Of a stretch of 64,000 bases of DNA, positions 34,631 to 46,736 are shown piece by piece (position 1 is the first letter of the stretch; the number at the start of each line of letters is the position of its first letter). The position numbers and the translations under genes are program-made. The notes under the pieces were generated by a model, which did not search any database, was not told the DNA's origin, and was given only the letters and a program-made list of their open reading frames with translations. The stretch spans positions 62,001-126,000 of the forward strand of contig JAMXBD010001441.1 in NCBI GenBank assembly GCA_024138025.1. Direction: 5' to 3'. This DNA comes from Combretum micranthum (lineage: Eukaryota > Streptophyta > Magnoliopsida > Myrtales > Combretaceae).

Positions 34631-35535
34631 TGATGTATTTCGGGTTGTTTTTTTTTTAAATCAAGGACTGGAACTGACTTTTGATGATCATAGGATCATA
34701 ACCAACACAAAAACAAGCTTTGAATTTCATCGGATTGGCTCGAGTAAGGTAATTTTTGAAACCCTAGTTACACTTGTTGATCTGAAAACCATGAATCATA
34801 TTGTTGTTTTGATGTTTTGAGTTGATATTTAAGTAGTAAAATGTTGTAGAAACTCATTGGAATCAAATCATGGGCCTTGGAACGTCAGAATTCGGTCGAA
34901 ATCGGCCGAGCTCATTGGGGAAGACGATGAACAGTACTTCCCTGATAAGCACGAGAGGAATACGGGCGTGTTCCACCATGTACCTCTCGACTTTCAATTA
35001 TTAAAAAAAATTAAAAAAAAAACAAAGTTAATTAAACTAAATTATATAATAATTAATTATTTAAAATATTTTTAGGACTATTATTATTTTTATTTATTTA
35101 TTTTCTATAATTATTAAGAGATTCTTACTTATTAGTATATAATATTAAAATTATTGAATATTGAGTTTAAAATTAAAAAATTTATGTATTAATAAATTTA
35201 AGTATTTAAGTAATATAATGAGATTATTAACATACATATTATGAATTAGTAATATTAACATTAACAAGAAAGGATTATTAGTGATATAAATCAATATTAT
35301 TAGTTTAATTCAAGTTCATTAAACTTTACAACTATAATTGTTAACATTTCTAATATCATTAAAAATGCTTAAATTAATAATGATTATGAAATTATCTTTT
35401 TAAATATTAGTATATTTAATATTCATAATTAGAACCCAAAAGCTAAGCTTAAAGCTATTTTAGTAATATTACTATTAGTTTTAACTCTAATGAGTACGGA
35501 TTTGCAAATTATGATTAAGCTTACAAGTTTTATTA

Positions 35536-35660
35536 TTATGAAAATCATTATTATTATTATTATCATTAAACTTGTTTATTATTATTGTTATTTCCATAAT
35601 TATTATTATTTCTATTATTAATGTTGTCAACGTTGTTGTTGTTGTTATTGTTATTATTAT
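35536..35660. repeat. (ATT)n / (GTT)n-rich segment in LTR C1
   Basis: Degenerate runs of ATT, TTA and GTT triplets within very AT-rich sequence. Confidence 0.85.
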
Positions 35661-37452
35661 TCGACCAACAATGATATTTCAAAAATAATTTTATTTATTT
35701 TAGCAAATCCTTATGTTATTAAATTTATTATCATTTTGGATGTATTTAATTAGTTTTACAAGAAAAAAAATTATAAGTTTAGTAATTACTAAGTATTTAT
35801 CTAAATAAATACTTATAAATAATTGGATAATAATGGAAATTTAAATAATCTAAATTTATGAATATAGATATATATTTACATTTCGAGAAATTTTGTATCA
35901 AATAAGTCAAAAGAAACGATAGTTGTAAACAAAATAAATAAATACAAGTTACTACAATAAATCAATTAAGAAACAAAGTAAACATAACAAATCTAACTAT
36001 GAAAATAAACTCACTAAATATCAAATTATCGAATATTCGATTTGTAGATATAAGCATCAAACATAATCAAGACAAATAACTTGAAAATTAATTATGAAAC
36101 AATACTCGATTATCTTAAGATCTCCAAAGAACTAATATAGTACTAGAACGAAAACCTAGCAGCACGATAGGACAGTTAAACACTCATAGGAGTTTAATTA
36201 TATAGTTTTTGTGTCATTGACGAATATATTAATCATCTCAATATGTGACTTGGGTACTTGTGAGGACTTTCTTGACGATTACTACGATTGAGCAACATGA
36301 GTAAGTGAGTAACCTAATCTTATTACATTGTATGTGCTTGTAACTTAGGAGACCCATAAATAAAGATAATAAATTGAGTGTATTATATGGAGTTATGGGA
36401 ACTATTTGTTGTATGATACATTGATTGCCAAGTCACTCTAATAATAATAATAACAGTGCTATGTATGATTACATTGTTTGTGTAATATGGTTGAATGTTT
36501 GTACATTGGTTGACCACCTTCAAGTAATTAAAATTACTGGTACCATAAAGGAAATTGTATATGCATTGCATATTTTGCATAAAGCAGCATTTGAGTAAGT
36601 GGTAGCCTACTACGTGTTAGTATTTCAAATCTCTGATAATGCTTAGTTTATCTAGGCAAGAAAGCTATTAATTAATCGCAAGATACCTTTGTTCTATTGA
36701 TTACCATAGGAACTAAATGGTAAATGAAGGACGCCGCTTATGGTATTGCTTGGAAATGACTAACACTTAGTGGAGTTTCTAAGCTAAAGTAGGAAATGAA
36801 TGTTAAGACGCAATAAATTCAAAGAGACAATTAAATTGAGCATTGTTGTTTCCTGAAAGCTTAGTCTCTCCTAGGTAGGTAGGCCATAGATTGTGATGAT
36901 CTTCAACCCTGATGAGAGGGCGCAAATCTTAATCCTGTTTGGATTCCAGGTTATCCAAGCTTGTATTGTACATTCATTTGATTGATACATTTCATATGAT
37001 TATTAAATAACTTTTGTGTTATGTAATAAGTTATCGTTATTCACTGAGCTCATGGTTTAGCTCACACTCCAACAGTCCTTTCAAGTTCACCCTGCGACCT
37101 TGGCTCATTACATACTAAGAGCATGGTCCCGGTAAGAACTTAGAAGATGGAAGCTCAAGGAACAGTATAGGATAAGATATTTTCTATCTTAGTTGCAAGT
37201 ATCTTGCATTAGAAACTTTAGTTATGTATTTGAAGGAATTTATAGAAATGTTATGGTCTGTAATATTTTTACTATTCATAAATTTGGTATGACAGTTATT
37301 TACTAATTTATGTCTTATATATATTTGCTCATCTTATCCAAGCAACTAAAAGATCGTATTTATTGAAAATATGTCATTATCAGAAGGTAAACTAGTAATA
37401 GTATTCAAGTGTATCTTGTTTACTACTACTAGGGTACCCTTAGGGCGTGACA

Positions 37453-38380
37453 ATATCAATTATATCCTAATCTTGTAAACCCATTAGACCGTCCTCAAAA
37501 TTTTCTTCCTCTGGTTGTACCAACAGTGAGAACTTTGCTTTACAAATGTGATTTTGATGATATTTTTCGTCACGATTGGAACAAAGACCATTTTCCGTCT
37601 TTGTAATCAACTCACTAGCAGATAAATTATTGACCGGCAACACCTTTTTCTTAACTTGCCATTGAACTTTTACATTCAGACTAAGAGTAAGTAAAATACC
37701 TTTAGACGTCTAATCATATTTGGGAATAAGGATTTGTTAATAACTAAAATATTCGAAGAATTCTTATATAAAAAATGCCATTGCATCGAATTCAATTTAC
37801 TCTCTTGCAATTTGGCTAAGCTTACTGTCTGGAAAAAAACTTGTAGGTTGAAAAGCAAGCACTTCTTGCTATATCAATGGTTTCAAACCAGACATAAAGT
37901 AGCTTCTAAGAAAATTGTTAGACAATCCACTAATCCTGTTTGACAAACTTTCAAATTGATGCCAATATTCTTCTATAGTCCCACTTTGAGTCAATTTAGA
38001 AAGTTTACCCTACAACTCCTCATATTGTGATGGATCGAATCTAAGTTCGATTGCATGAATGAAGTGTTCCTAACTACAAATCACATGATTATGATACATC
38101 CACTGGTACCAATTGTATGCTTCATTCTCTAATGCAAAAGATGTTAATTTCAATTTGTCATCCTAAGCAACTTTATGGAAGTCAAAAAATTGAGATGCTC
38201 TAAAAAGCCATTGAGTAGGATCTCCATTACTAAACTTTGGCAACTCCAATTTTACGTGTTTCATGTTGCCCCATTCATTATGCACTTCATGATTATTAGA
38301 AGATGATCATATTCCTATCTAATTTCCATTAGCCGGACTTCCATTTGCTTGGTTTGTAGAAACAGATTCGGCTGTACCCT
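37453..38380 (-). pseudogene. gag: gag of the Reina-like remnant, 5' end missing
   Basis: On the minus strand: 'KLELPKFSNGDPTQWLFRASQFF' (about 38245 down), then 'LTSFALENEAYNWYQWM', 'FIHAIELRFDPSQYEELQGKLS' and 'TIEEYWHQFESLSNRI', the usual Retrotrans_gag series. A decayed zinc knuckle follows near 37570-37530, where the second Cys is Arg ('LCSNRDEKYHQNHIC'), then 'EEENFEDGLMGLQD' before the C1 insertion. Several stops. The N-terminus is cut at 38380 by LTR E. Confidence 0.85.
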
Positions 38381-39360
38381 TGTAAAGACCCGACATGCTC
38401 AATTTTCAAATTAAGCATACCAAGTCCCCAACCACGTATAACTCTTACGAATTATACGTAAGGTTGTCCTTAAAGAAGGTGTTTATGTTGAACATTGCTA
38501 AACCAATTTTAGAATTTATGAAATCGTTTAGTTAGATTTCTAAATAACTGGATTCGGCAGTGGAAAATCAAATTTTATAAAACAACTTATAAACTTCTAC
38601 TCCCTACAAAGCAAACCAGTTTTCTAAGAAACAAACTTTATAAAAACACTTTATGATCTACTCTTAGGGGTAAATAATCATTTACAATCAATTGGGCATT
38701 AACAAGCCCTTAAATCAAAATACAAAATATAAATAAATCCAGTCTTTATAAAACAAAACAAAGAAGAAACAAAATATAAATATATCTCGGACCTATTACA
38801 TTTCACTCATCTCCAAATCTTCAAATTCACCGATGCCCAAGACAAACATCATCACATCAACAACAACAATAATAACTCATCATCATCAACTTCATCAACA
38901 ACCTGTAAAAAGAATAACAACAACAAGAATGAGCTGAAGCCCAGTACACAGTAACACAACCACACACAAAAGTGGCAAGCGAGCTTAACTAAATGCAATG
39001 CATCAATCCACAAGTTATTATCTTTTCATTAAAATAAACAAATCAATAATGGAGCACTCACACTCCGGAACAAGCCAATGGGAATCCGGGGGTCCTGAGT
39101 AACAGCAGCTGCTCATGGGGTTGATATAGATAGACCGGATATCTATATCTCCTATATCTAACCGATAAAAAATATTAATAGCATCATCTAGGGTTCACAC
39201 TCCTTTATATACTCCACTTATCCTGGTCTATAACATCAATTAGTTCAACGGTCCCATACCCGTGAACTAAAACATATTATTTCCTCCCAAGCTTAAGTAG
39301 AGAATATACCGATATAGTTAACCCTATTAGCTACCCACTTAGCCAATAAAAGAAACCACC

Positions 39361-39470
39361 ACTGCATCATGGTGAACCATTGCATCATGGATTTAAGTCA
39401 TTGCATCATGACAAAGAATTGGGCTAAGTGCCTAAACTATCGTGCCATTGCATCATGACAAGATTGTCGC
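39361..39470. repeat. Degenerate 'cattgcatcatg' array in LTR E
   Basis: Four copies of a 12-14-base motif at irregular spacing ('ctgcatcatgg', 'cattgcatcatgg', 'cattgcatcatgac' twice). Confidence 0.85.
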
Positions 39471-40744
39471 TCCCCAGTTCCGGATTTAACGACGTAAAGC
39501 ACAACCAACACTCATCAATTATTAAGCCGAGTTTAAGTTCTTAATTCATTTAGGATGTCTATCCTATCATCCAAAACGCAAGTTACTGCGTACCTTGAAT
39601 ATGAAATCCAAACATAGCCTCGGAAAGAATTTCAGAAGATAATCCAGAAGATAAATCAGATATCCACTTCTGTTAAGGAAAGAACTCGTATAAGAAACTA
39701 AACTAAACTAAACATCCACTTCATCAAAATCATATAAGAACTTAAGCTATTTATCCATTCATCTCAAACTCACTTTATTAAATCCTATTTGATCAGACAC
39801 TAAATAGGAATCCCACTATGGCTGCGAAGATCGCCCCGCCAAAATATAGACAGTTCTCATTTGTCTGTCAAAGAATTTCTTGTCTCTTTATTTATAGTGT
39901 TTTATTACAAAATCATAGCATATATAAGGCATTCATACATAAAAGCATTTATATTCAAAGCAAATAAACATTTGAAACAACATATTCCCATATTAATTAA
40001 ACATCATCCTAATTCATTTATCTAAGCTAATTATTAGCTATTAACCCATTTCAGCTTAACCTTAGCCAAATTATTTAGAGTTAGTCATTTAATCTAAAAC
40101 TAGTTCAAGTTGATTAACTTAAGTAATCTAATTCCTTTTAGCTAATTCAAGCTCATTTAGTCAAGTTGAACTTAGATTCATTACTAATTCATTATACATG
40201 TAGGATTTATGTCAACTTGAAATCACCTTAACTTAAACTTAGCTAAATTAACTAACTTAATCATTTAGTTCAAAAACTAAGTCAAAGATGGTTAAACTAA
40301 CTCAATCTAATTCATTTTAACTCATTCAAGTCTATTTAATCAAGTTGAACCTAAATTTGTTAGCTAAGTTCATTTTATAACTAACTTCAAGATTTAATCT
40401 AATTATTCGTTAAATCTATAAATCTACTTAAATCATGTTTAATTATATCAACCAATCAATATAACACATCAAACATCACTTATCTATCTCATTTTAACTC
40501 AAAAATATCCATTTCCTAAAGCAAACACACATAAAACAAACAAAAACAAGTTTTTAACTTTGTTTGAAAAATATATCAGTTGGAAAGAAATGAAATTTAA
40601 GCACTGATACTTTTAGAATTTGCAAAAACTCAAAACATGAAAGTTGTAGATATCTTTTTAAGATTTCCAAAGCAACTTGAATCACCTCAATCCGATATCG
40701 TATGAAAAAGTTATGATTAATTTACAAAAATATGTTGTTGTAGG

Positions 40745-40890
40745 GGACGGATCACGCCGCATTGCTCGCCCGTGATTTTAGAAAAATTTGTGATCAAACC
40801 AAATCACGCCCCTTTAGTAGCCCGTGATGTTTGAAAAACACACAATCAGTTCATTTCACTCCCTTTTGCTCGCCCGTGATTGATCTCCTG
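40745..40890. repeat. Three hairpin-forming GC-rich repeats in LTR E
   Basis: Three units share the frame 'atcacgcc ... gcccgtgat' (the third begins 'ttcactccc'). Each can fold back on itself (atcacg against cgtgat). This is a GC-rich island in AT-rich sequence. Confidence 0.75.
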
Positions 40891-42810
40891 ATACATGTTA
40901 CGAATTTGCTCTGTTTTTAAAAACCATTTTTACACTTTTTCATCAACTTATACATATCCTACATCAATTCTAACATCAAATAAACTCTAATAACAACTCC
41001 TAACGCTTCAATCTTCCTCCAACAACTTCCAACAATAATCAAACTTCAATTCACTTCAACAAACTCCAACTCACTATTCATCCTCTTCTTCACCATTTCC
41101 AACTTCCATCAAACATTAAACTAACAAATACAAATGTAAACAGCACTTCCAACTCAATTCAACATCAATTCATCAATTACAATTGTAAATAACAAGTAAA
41201 ACAAAGAGAAATAGAAATAGAAAACTTAGCTTTTTGGCTAAATCATACAACTTCTTGTACTTCTAGCTTTGATTTCCTTCTTCTATTCTCATATTCTACT
41301 CGATTCCTCCTTTTCTCTTATTGAAATTGAGATTTATGTGTTGAATTTGGAAAGAGAAGAAGAAGAAGAAAAAGATACGGGAAAGAAGAAGGAGAAAAGA
41401 GGGAGAGAGAGAAAGAAAAAGAAAGATGGCAGAGGACAAAATAAAATAAAAGAGAAGATAAATATAAATATATTTTAAAAATAACATATTAGATTTAGAA
41501 CTATCAGATCAATACCTATAGTTCCAGAAGTATTTAGAAGATGATTTTAGAATCGATAGGTTAGAAATTAAGAACTTAAAGTAAGAACTTAATTTACAAA
41601 TTTATTTTAGATAAAAAGATATAAAATTTGAGTTCGAGTTTAAGAACTGATATTTTGAGATAAGCAAATGAACTCAAATTTTAGAAAGATTTAGGAATTA
41701 GAGTATTGGCTAAGAAATAAGGGTTTAGGAATCCTCTAAACATTTCAATGACTTGTTTAGAGAATTTATATTTCAAATCTCAAAACCAACTTAATTATTA
41801 GCAAATTAAATTAAGCCAGCTTGTCTAATTATATCCTATAATTCATTTTATTCATTTAATCTATCTAAACTCAATTTCTAATCTAGGTAAAGGTTTGGGG
41901 TATTTCAACCTTAGTCTCCACAACCTACAATTACCCCACTCAATGAGGACTTCACACCATCAATTCAATAAATAATTTATCTTATAAGGAGGATTTTAAA
42001 AATTGCCTCACAATGAGGACATCACTAATGCCTACACATATGTCAGACTGCATACAAGTGTGTCAACACACGAAGACTTCACATTAATTATGTCTACAAT
42101 ATTTTCTTACAAATCTCACTATGGCACCATTCACATTTTAACTAATCTAATACAAAGACAACAAGAGAGTGTATTTTCAAAAAATCTGTACAAATTAAGC
42201 TCTACTCTCATATAAAAACACCCCAAACACTTCACTTATAAGCTCTCGAAGGAAATAGCAGTTGCCCTAAAAACATCTTCAAACGTTAGATGAAAAAACC
42301 TATAATTGCTAGTTTTTAGCCTAGTAGCGAGCTAGTCTAAACCCCCACTGGCTAGTTCGTACAAGTTTTGCACCTGCGATCTCTTCTGATCACTGAGATC
42401 TCTTTTCCATTTTGTACTGACGAGTCAGTAGGTGCCCTAATAGTTTCGATATGCTTTCATATTTAAGCCATATCTCTGTCATTCGAACTCTGATTGTGGT
42501 GATTCAAGATGTTATAGAAAGCTTAAAGAGATCTCTACAACTTTTATGTTTCGAGCTTTATAAGATTTCAAAGTATTGAAGGCCTAAAATGTGCTTGAAA
42601 CAATCTACAACAATAAGCACAAACAAAAGCACGAACATACATATGCATAAGAAAGTCCAGTTACATTATAAGCATGTTTTGCTTATTAAATGTAACTTAA
42701 CTAAGTTGTGGAGCAGTTATGCAATTTATTTTCTCATCAAAATAATATTGTAACCTCCACAGGGTTCAACAATCATCTCATTTTAATGAGAACAATTATT
42801 GCACAACATT

Positions 42811-42820
42811 GCTCCCCCTT
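42811..42820 (-). other. Polypurine tract of element F
   Basis: The minus strand reads AAGGGGGAGC, directly before 'aatgttgtgcaata', which is the LTR start. Confidence 0.7.
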
Positions 42821-43310
42821 AACTTTGTACTCTCCCCCAATTAAGCATTCAAGTAAAAACATACTTATAAAAGATGTAACACTTAATTATATGATCTCAA
42901 GTTACACTTAATAAACAATTTATTAAATGCAACTTAATTTAAGTCATTGAGCATTCATTTCCTCATCAAAATAAGATTATAACTTCTACATGGTTCATCC
43001 ATCTTCCCTTTTTTGTGAGGATTATTGTGCAATGCATTTTCTCCTCAAAATAAAATAATAATCTCCACATGATTTATCAATCTTCCCCTTTTTAATGAGA
43101 TCGTTATACAATTTGCTCCTCCTTAATTTAGCACTTTCCTTTAGTTAAGCATACAAGTAAAAGCTCATTTAGTTGAAAGATATGATACTCAACTAAAGGA
43201 CATAAGTTACACTTAATAAACAACTTCGTTTTTAGCACAAAATACACAGTCTAGTTTAAAACCCAAAAACTTTGCTCTAAGATGCAATTAAGTATTAACC
43301 AAAGAGACTA

Positions 43311-43324
43311 GCTCTGATACCAAT
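43311..43324 (-). other. Primer-binding site of element F (initiator Met-tRNA)
   Basis: The minus strand reads 'attggtatcagagc', directly after the LTR end '...tttttaaca'. Confidence 0.88.
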
Positions 43325-44453
43325 TGTTAAAAATCCATGCACCACTAGGCTATAACTCACATGCGAAAACAATAAGGTAGGTTTCTAAACCGATTTTAAT
43401 TTCACTTAACTAACCATTATGTCTTTTATTAATTATGCCTAATTCATGCATTTATAACAATAATAATAAATAGATAAGGGAAAGAGAAGATCACACTAGA
43501 ATTTAACATGGAGTTTGGCTCACCCCCTAGTCTCCATGGTACACAATTCTCTCATTGAAGGAAGACTTCACACCATCCATTCAACAAACAATTTGCCTCA
43601 TAAGGGAGACTTCAACAATTGCCTCATACTGAAGACAACGCCAATGCCTACACATATAGGACTTAACACAAGTACTTTAACATATGAAAACTTTACCTAT
43701 TGCCTCAAACAAGAGAGGGGTTCACTAAAATACTCACATGCACAAAAAAAAAAGAATAAAAAAATCATATGAATAGTGTCTTACAATATTTGCTCACAAA
43801 TCTCACTATTAAACTATTCACATTTTTACTAATCTAATACAAATTAAAAGAGAGAGAGTATTTTCACATTATCTCGACAAATTAAGCTTCACTCTCATGC
43901 ACAAATACACCTAAATACTTCTATTTATAAGCTCTTTTACGGAAGTACCTGTTGCCCCAAAAACATCTTCAAATGGTTAGATGAAAAAAGCTGCAATGGC
44001 TAGTTTTTGGCCTACCAACAAGTTAGTCCAAACCCCTATCAGCTAGCCGGTGCAAGTTTCATGCCCACAATCTCCATTGTGATCTCTTCTGATCGCTGAG
44101 GTCTCTTTTGCATTCTATACTTAACAACTTCAATATGCTTTTGTATTTCGACCATATGTCTTTCATTCGAACTTTGATTGAGGTGATTCAAAATGTTACA
44201 AAAAAACTTAGAGAGAACTCTACAACTTTCATGTTGTGAGCGTTAAACAAAGTAAAAGGAATCAAGGCCCAAAACATGCTTGAAACAACTTACAACAATA
44301 AGTACAAACAAAAACACAAACATATATATGCATAATAATGTACCATCACATCACAAATATGTTTTGCTTATTAAATATAACTTAACTAAGTTATGAAGCA
44401 TTTATACAATTTGTTTTCTCATCAAAATAAGATTGTAGCCTCCACATGGTCCA

Positions 44454-46105
44454 ATAAGGATCAAAATTTGCAAACAAAGCAAAGTGAGTAATTGGATCTT
44501 AGATTCCATTTGCTTCATAATCTTCTATTCAAGCAAGCTTTTTCTTAACACGACGAAGAGATTGAGTTTCTTCATTGTCTATTGTAGCTATTGGTGAAAG
44601 TTCAGCCGCTGTTTGAGTTGTATCTGATGAGCTTTCAAGGATGCTAGACACTGAAATTTGCTCCTACTCATCGAGGATTTAGATATGCTGCTGCCTATTC
44701 CAATATGATGTATTTTCTTCATAAAAAACGTCTTTACTAATCACAATATTTGTTGTTAGTGGATCAAATAAGTTATATGCCTTAGATGCATCACTTACTC
44801 TAAGCAAGACACATTTTTCAGCCTTGTCATCAAGTTTCTTCCTCCTTTCATCTGGAACATGGGCATATCCATTGCAATAAAAATTTTTGAAGTGATATAC
44901 AACTACTCTTCTCCTACTCCATGCCTCTTTCTCGTGTAACATTTTGAATAGCAAAGTTGGACTTCTATTCAAAATGTGAATACTCTAGTTCATAGCTTTA
45001 GGCTAAAAAGTCTTTAGGACTTTCCCTTTTGCTAGCAAGCCTTGTACCATATTGAGAATAGTTCTGTTTTTCCTCTTCGATTAACTTTTTCATTGCGATG
45101 TATATGCAGTTGTAAGCTCTTTCAGATGCCATGAGTGTCACAAAAATCTTTAAATGCTATTGAATAAGATTCTCCTCCTTGGTCTATATAAAGACTTTTT
45201 ATGGTTTTCCCCCACTTTGTTCTCAACTAGTGCTCTAAAGCTGTTAAAAGTTGAAAAGCTTCTGATTTGTCACACAAAAAATAAACGCACATTTTTCCAG
45301 AAAAATTATCAAGGAAGGTAATGAAGTATCCTTTATCACCATTAGAAGATTGGTTTATTGGATCACAAATGTTCGAATGCACTAGCTCTAAGACATCCTT
45401 TGCATTCCATGACTTTCCTTTAGGAAATTAAGAATGAGGTTGTTTACTAACGACACATTCTTCACAAACTTGAGAAGGAGTATTAATTTAAGGAAGATGT
45501 TCTTTTGTTAAAGGGTCTTCAATCCACTAAAATTTAATTGGCCATAACAAAAATGACATAACCACTATAGATCTTTCACTTCATCCATCAAGCAAGATTA
45601 GATGCTTTTAATATTTAATGGAAACAATTTATTTGAACTCATTTCAAGAAATGTAATAGCACCTCAAACGGGCTCATAAATTTCATAAGCACCTTGCTTA
45701 ATGGTGATGACATAACTTTTTTCTTGTAACCGACCAACACTTAATAAGTTAATTTTCAGGCTTGGAACATATAACACATTAGAAATTGTATCCACAAAAC
45801 CATTCTTGGCTTTTATGTTAATATCACCTTTTTCCCATAACTTACATATTAGAACAATCACCAAAACTAACAATAGAATGAAAATCTTCATTTAAATAAG
45901 AAAAAGAAGACTTACTTCCACTCATATGGTTGCTGTAGCTGGTGTCCACATACCAGACATTTGATTTAGGTACCTTACTCTCCTCAATTACCATCAACAA
46001 TGTTTCTGCTTCTTTCTTCTCAAGAAAGTTTAATGTCTCTACCTTTTTATTATCATTGGGCAGCCTTGTATAGCATTCAAATGGGGCGAAACACCTGTCT
46101 ACCAT
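44454..46105 (-). pseudogene. Ty1/copia polyprotein fragment: protease to end of integrase
   Basis: On the minus strand the protease block 'NVWYVDTSYSNHMSGSKSSFSYL' (about 45960-45900) has D-T-S where D-T/S-G is expected. Then come 'KGDINIKAKNGFVDTISNVLYVPSLKINLLSVGRL' (45840-45730), the GAG-pre-integrase region, and an integrase core (about 45400-45050) with 'CDPI..', 'GYFITFLDNFSGK', 'KSLYIDQGGES' and 'ERKNRTILNMV'-like text in shifting frames. Next is the late integrase block 'NRSPTLL' to 'KCVLLRVSDASKAYNLFDPLT' (44972-44679). The end reads 'EDYEANGI.DPITHFALFANFDP' near 44470, where it runs into element F. RT and RNase H are absent. Confidence 0.85.
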
Positions 46106-46736
46106 TCCTACAATAAATAATTACTAATATATGGTTGATACAAAACAAATTACCAAATTATATTGTAAAATCACGTTTCTAAGTCAAGATATATGAAATT
46201 AACATGTAAATCGTGTTTAACAAACACGATATCATGTTTTCATATTGTCCTTATGCCATGAGTCATAAATAGGACATATATAGGTTTTTTACACAAAAAT
46301 TACGATTCTAAATCGAGATATTACTACAGACATATTTCAAAGTTCAAAAAAGTCGTCTGTTGACACATTCCATCCCTTCTTTTTCTCCTTCTCTCCTCCA
46401 TTTTTGTATTTTCCTTTCTTCTCCCTTCCTCCTCTCTTCCCTCTCTTCTTTTCCTCTCTCTTTTCTCTCTCTTCCTTTTTGTTTTTTCATCCTGCTTACT
46501 ATTATGTTTTTTTTCAATGAATATTGCGATAATTAAAAGTGAAACTCATACATAGACATATGGGTATTGCTTTTTTAATCGTGATATATGTAATGTATAT
46601 AATTTTTGCATATCTCGTGTATAAATCACGATTTTTTAAAAATTGCATATTGGTAATTATGTTCATTTTGACCTTAAATAAGTAATGATTATTAATATTG
46701 ACCCTAAATAGAAAATTATTTCCATTTAGATGCATA
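46106..46736. repeat. Non-coding region with a long imperfect inverted repeat
   Basis: About 46137-46230 (with 'aattaccaa', 'aaaatcacg', 'gatatatg') is matched in reverse complement by about 46565-46665 ('taattaccaa', 'aaatcgtgatt', 'gatatgc'). Between the arms is a pyrimidine-rich stretch (46365-46500). This suggests an old MITE or foldback element, but there are no clean ends or TSD. Confidence 0.4.

Larger units (their letters stand above)
33302..37452 (+). mobile_element. Solo LTR C1 (Tekay-type), 4151 bp, plus strand
   Basis: 'tgtaaaccccgag' to 'ttagggcgtgaca', inserted in the Reina-like remnant between gag and protease. The flanks ACATC (33297-33301) and ATATC (37453-37457) are a TSD with one mismatch, and the host reading direction continues on both sides. 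It is homologous to C2 (50606-57893, opposite strand), for example in 'ttgataccaaaaacgagatt' near 33464. No internal region. It has a TATA region at 34429-34449, a perfect donor at 34623-34630, and a GC-rich block at about 34857-34990 in otherwise very AT-rich sequence. Confidence 0.9.
30621..38380 (-). mobile_element. Reina-like Ty3/gypsy remnant, minus strand, split by solo LTR C1
   Basis: Read on the minus strand: gag (38380-37453), then C1, then protease, RT, RNase H and the start of integrase (33301-30621). The domain order with integrase last is Ty3/gypsy. The sequence type ('VLGVEWLTHMG', 'SPAGVLQPLDLP') resembles the Reina/CRM-side chromoviruses. No LTRs of its own were found: the 5' end is lost at the E junction and the 3' end at the R2 junction. 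It is broken by many stops and by an (AT)n tract at 32782-32801 within the pol frame. Confidence 0.85.
38381..41907 (-). mobile_element. Solo LTR E, 3527 bp, minus strand
   Basis: Plus-strand ends 'tgtaaagacccgac' and 'tggggtatttca', so the LTR reads 'tgaaatacccca' to 'gggtctttaca' on the minus strand. The flanks ACCCT (38376-38380) and ACCTT (41908-41912) differ at one base. But the left flank is Reina-like gag while the right flank lies inside LTR F, so the flanks may not be one original target site. It carries short repeats at 39361-39470 and hairpin-rich repeats at 40745-40890. A minus-strand TATA-like stretch is near 41460-41475, followed by a CT-rich leader. Confidence 0.75.
41908..44453 (-). 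mobile_element. Non-autonomous LTR element F (copia-like), minus strand, both ends damaged
   Basis: Two direct repeats: 41908-42808 (3' LTR, missing its last 205 bp or so at the E junction) and 43325-44453 (5' LTR, apparently missing its first 50 bases or so). They match, for example, in 'gaggacttcacaccatc' and 'gccta(t)cacatatg' type text. Between them lie only about 516 bp with a primer site and a polypurine tract but no ORF. The short internal region contains a degenerate second copy of the LTR-start/polypurine junction (42960-43180). A TATA-like 'tataaatag' is on the minus strand at 43922-43930. It adjoins a copia pol fragment on the same strand and could be a deletion derivative of that element. 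Confidence 0.7.

Noticed and set aside
41269..41478. Lys/Glu-rich frame in LTR E
   Set aside because: Purine-rich simple sequence; on the LTR's own strand it is the CT-rich leader after the TATA region.
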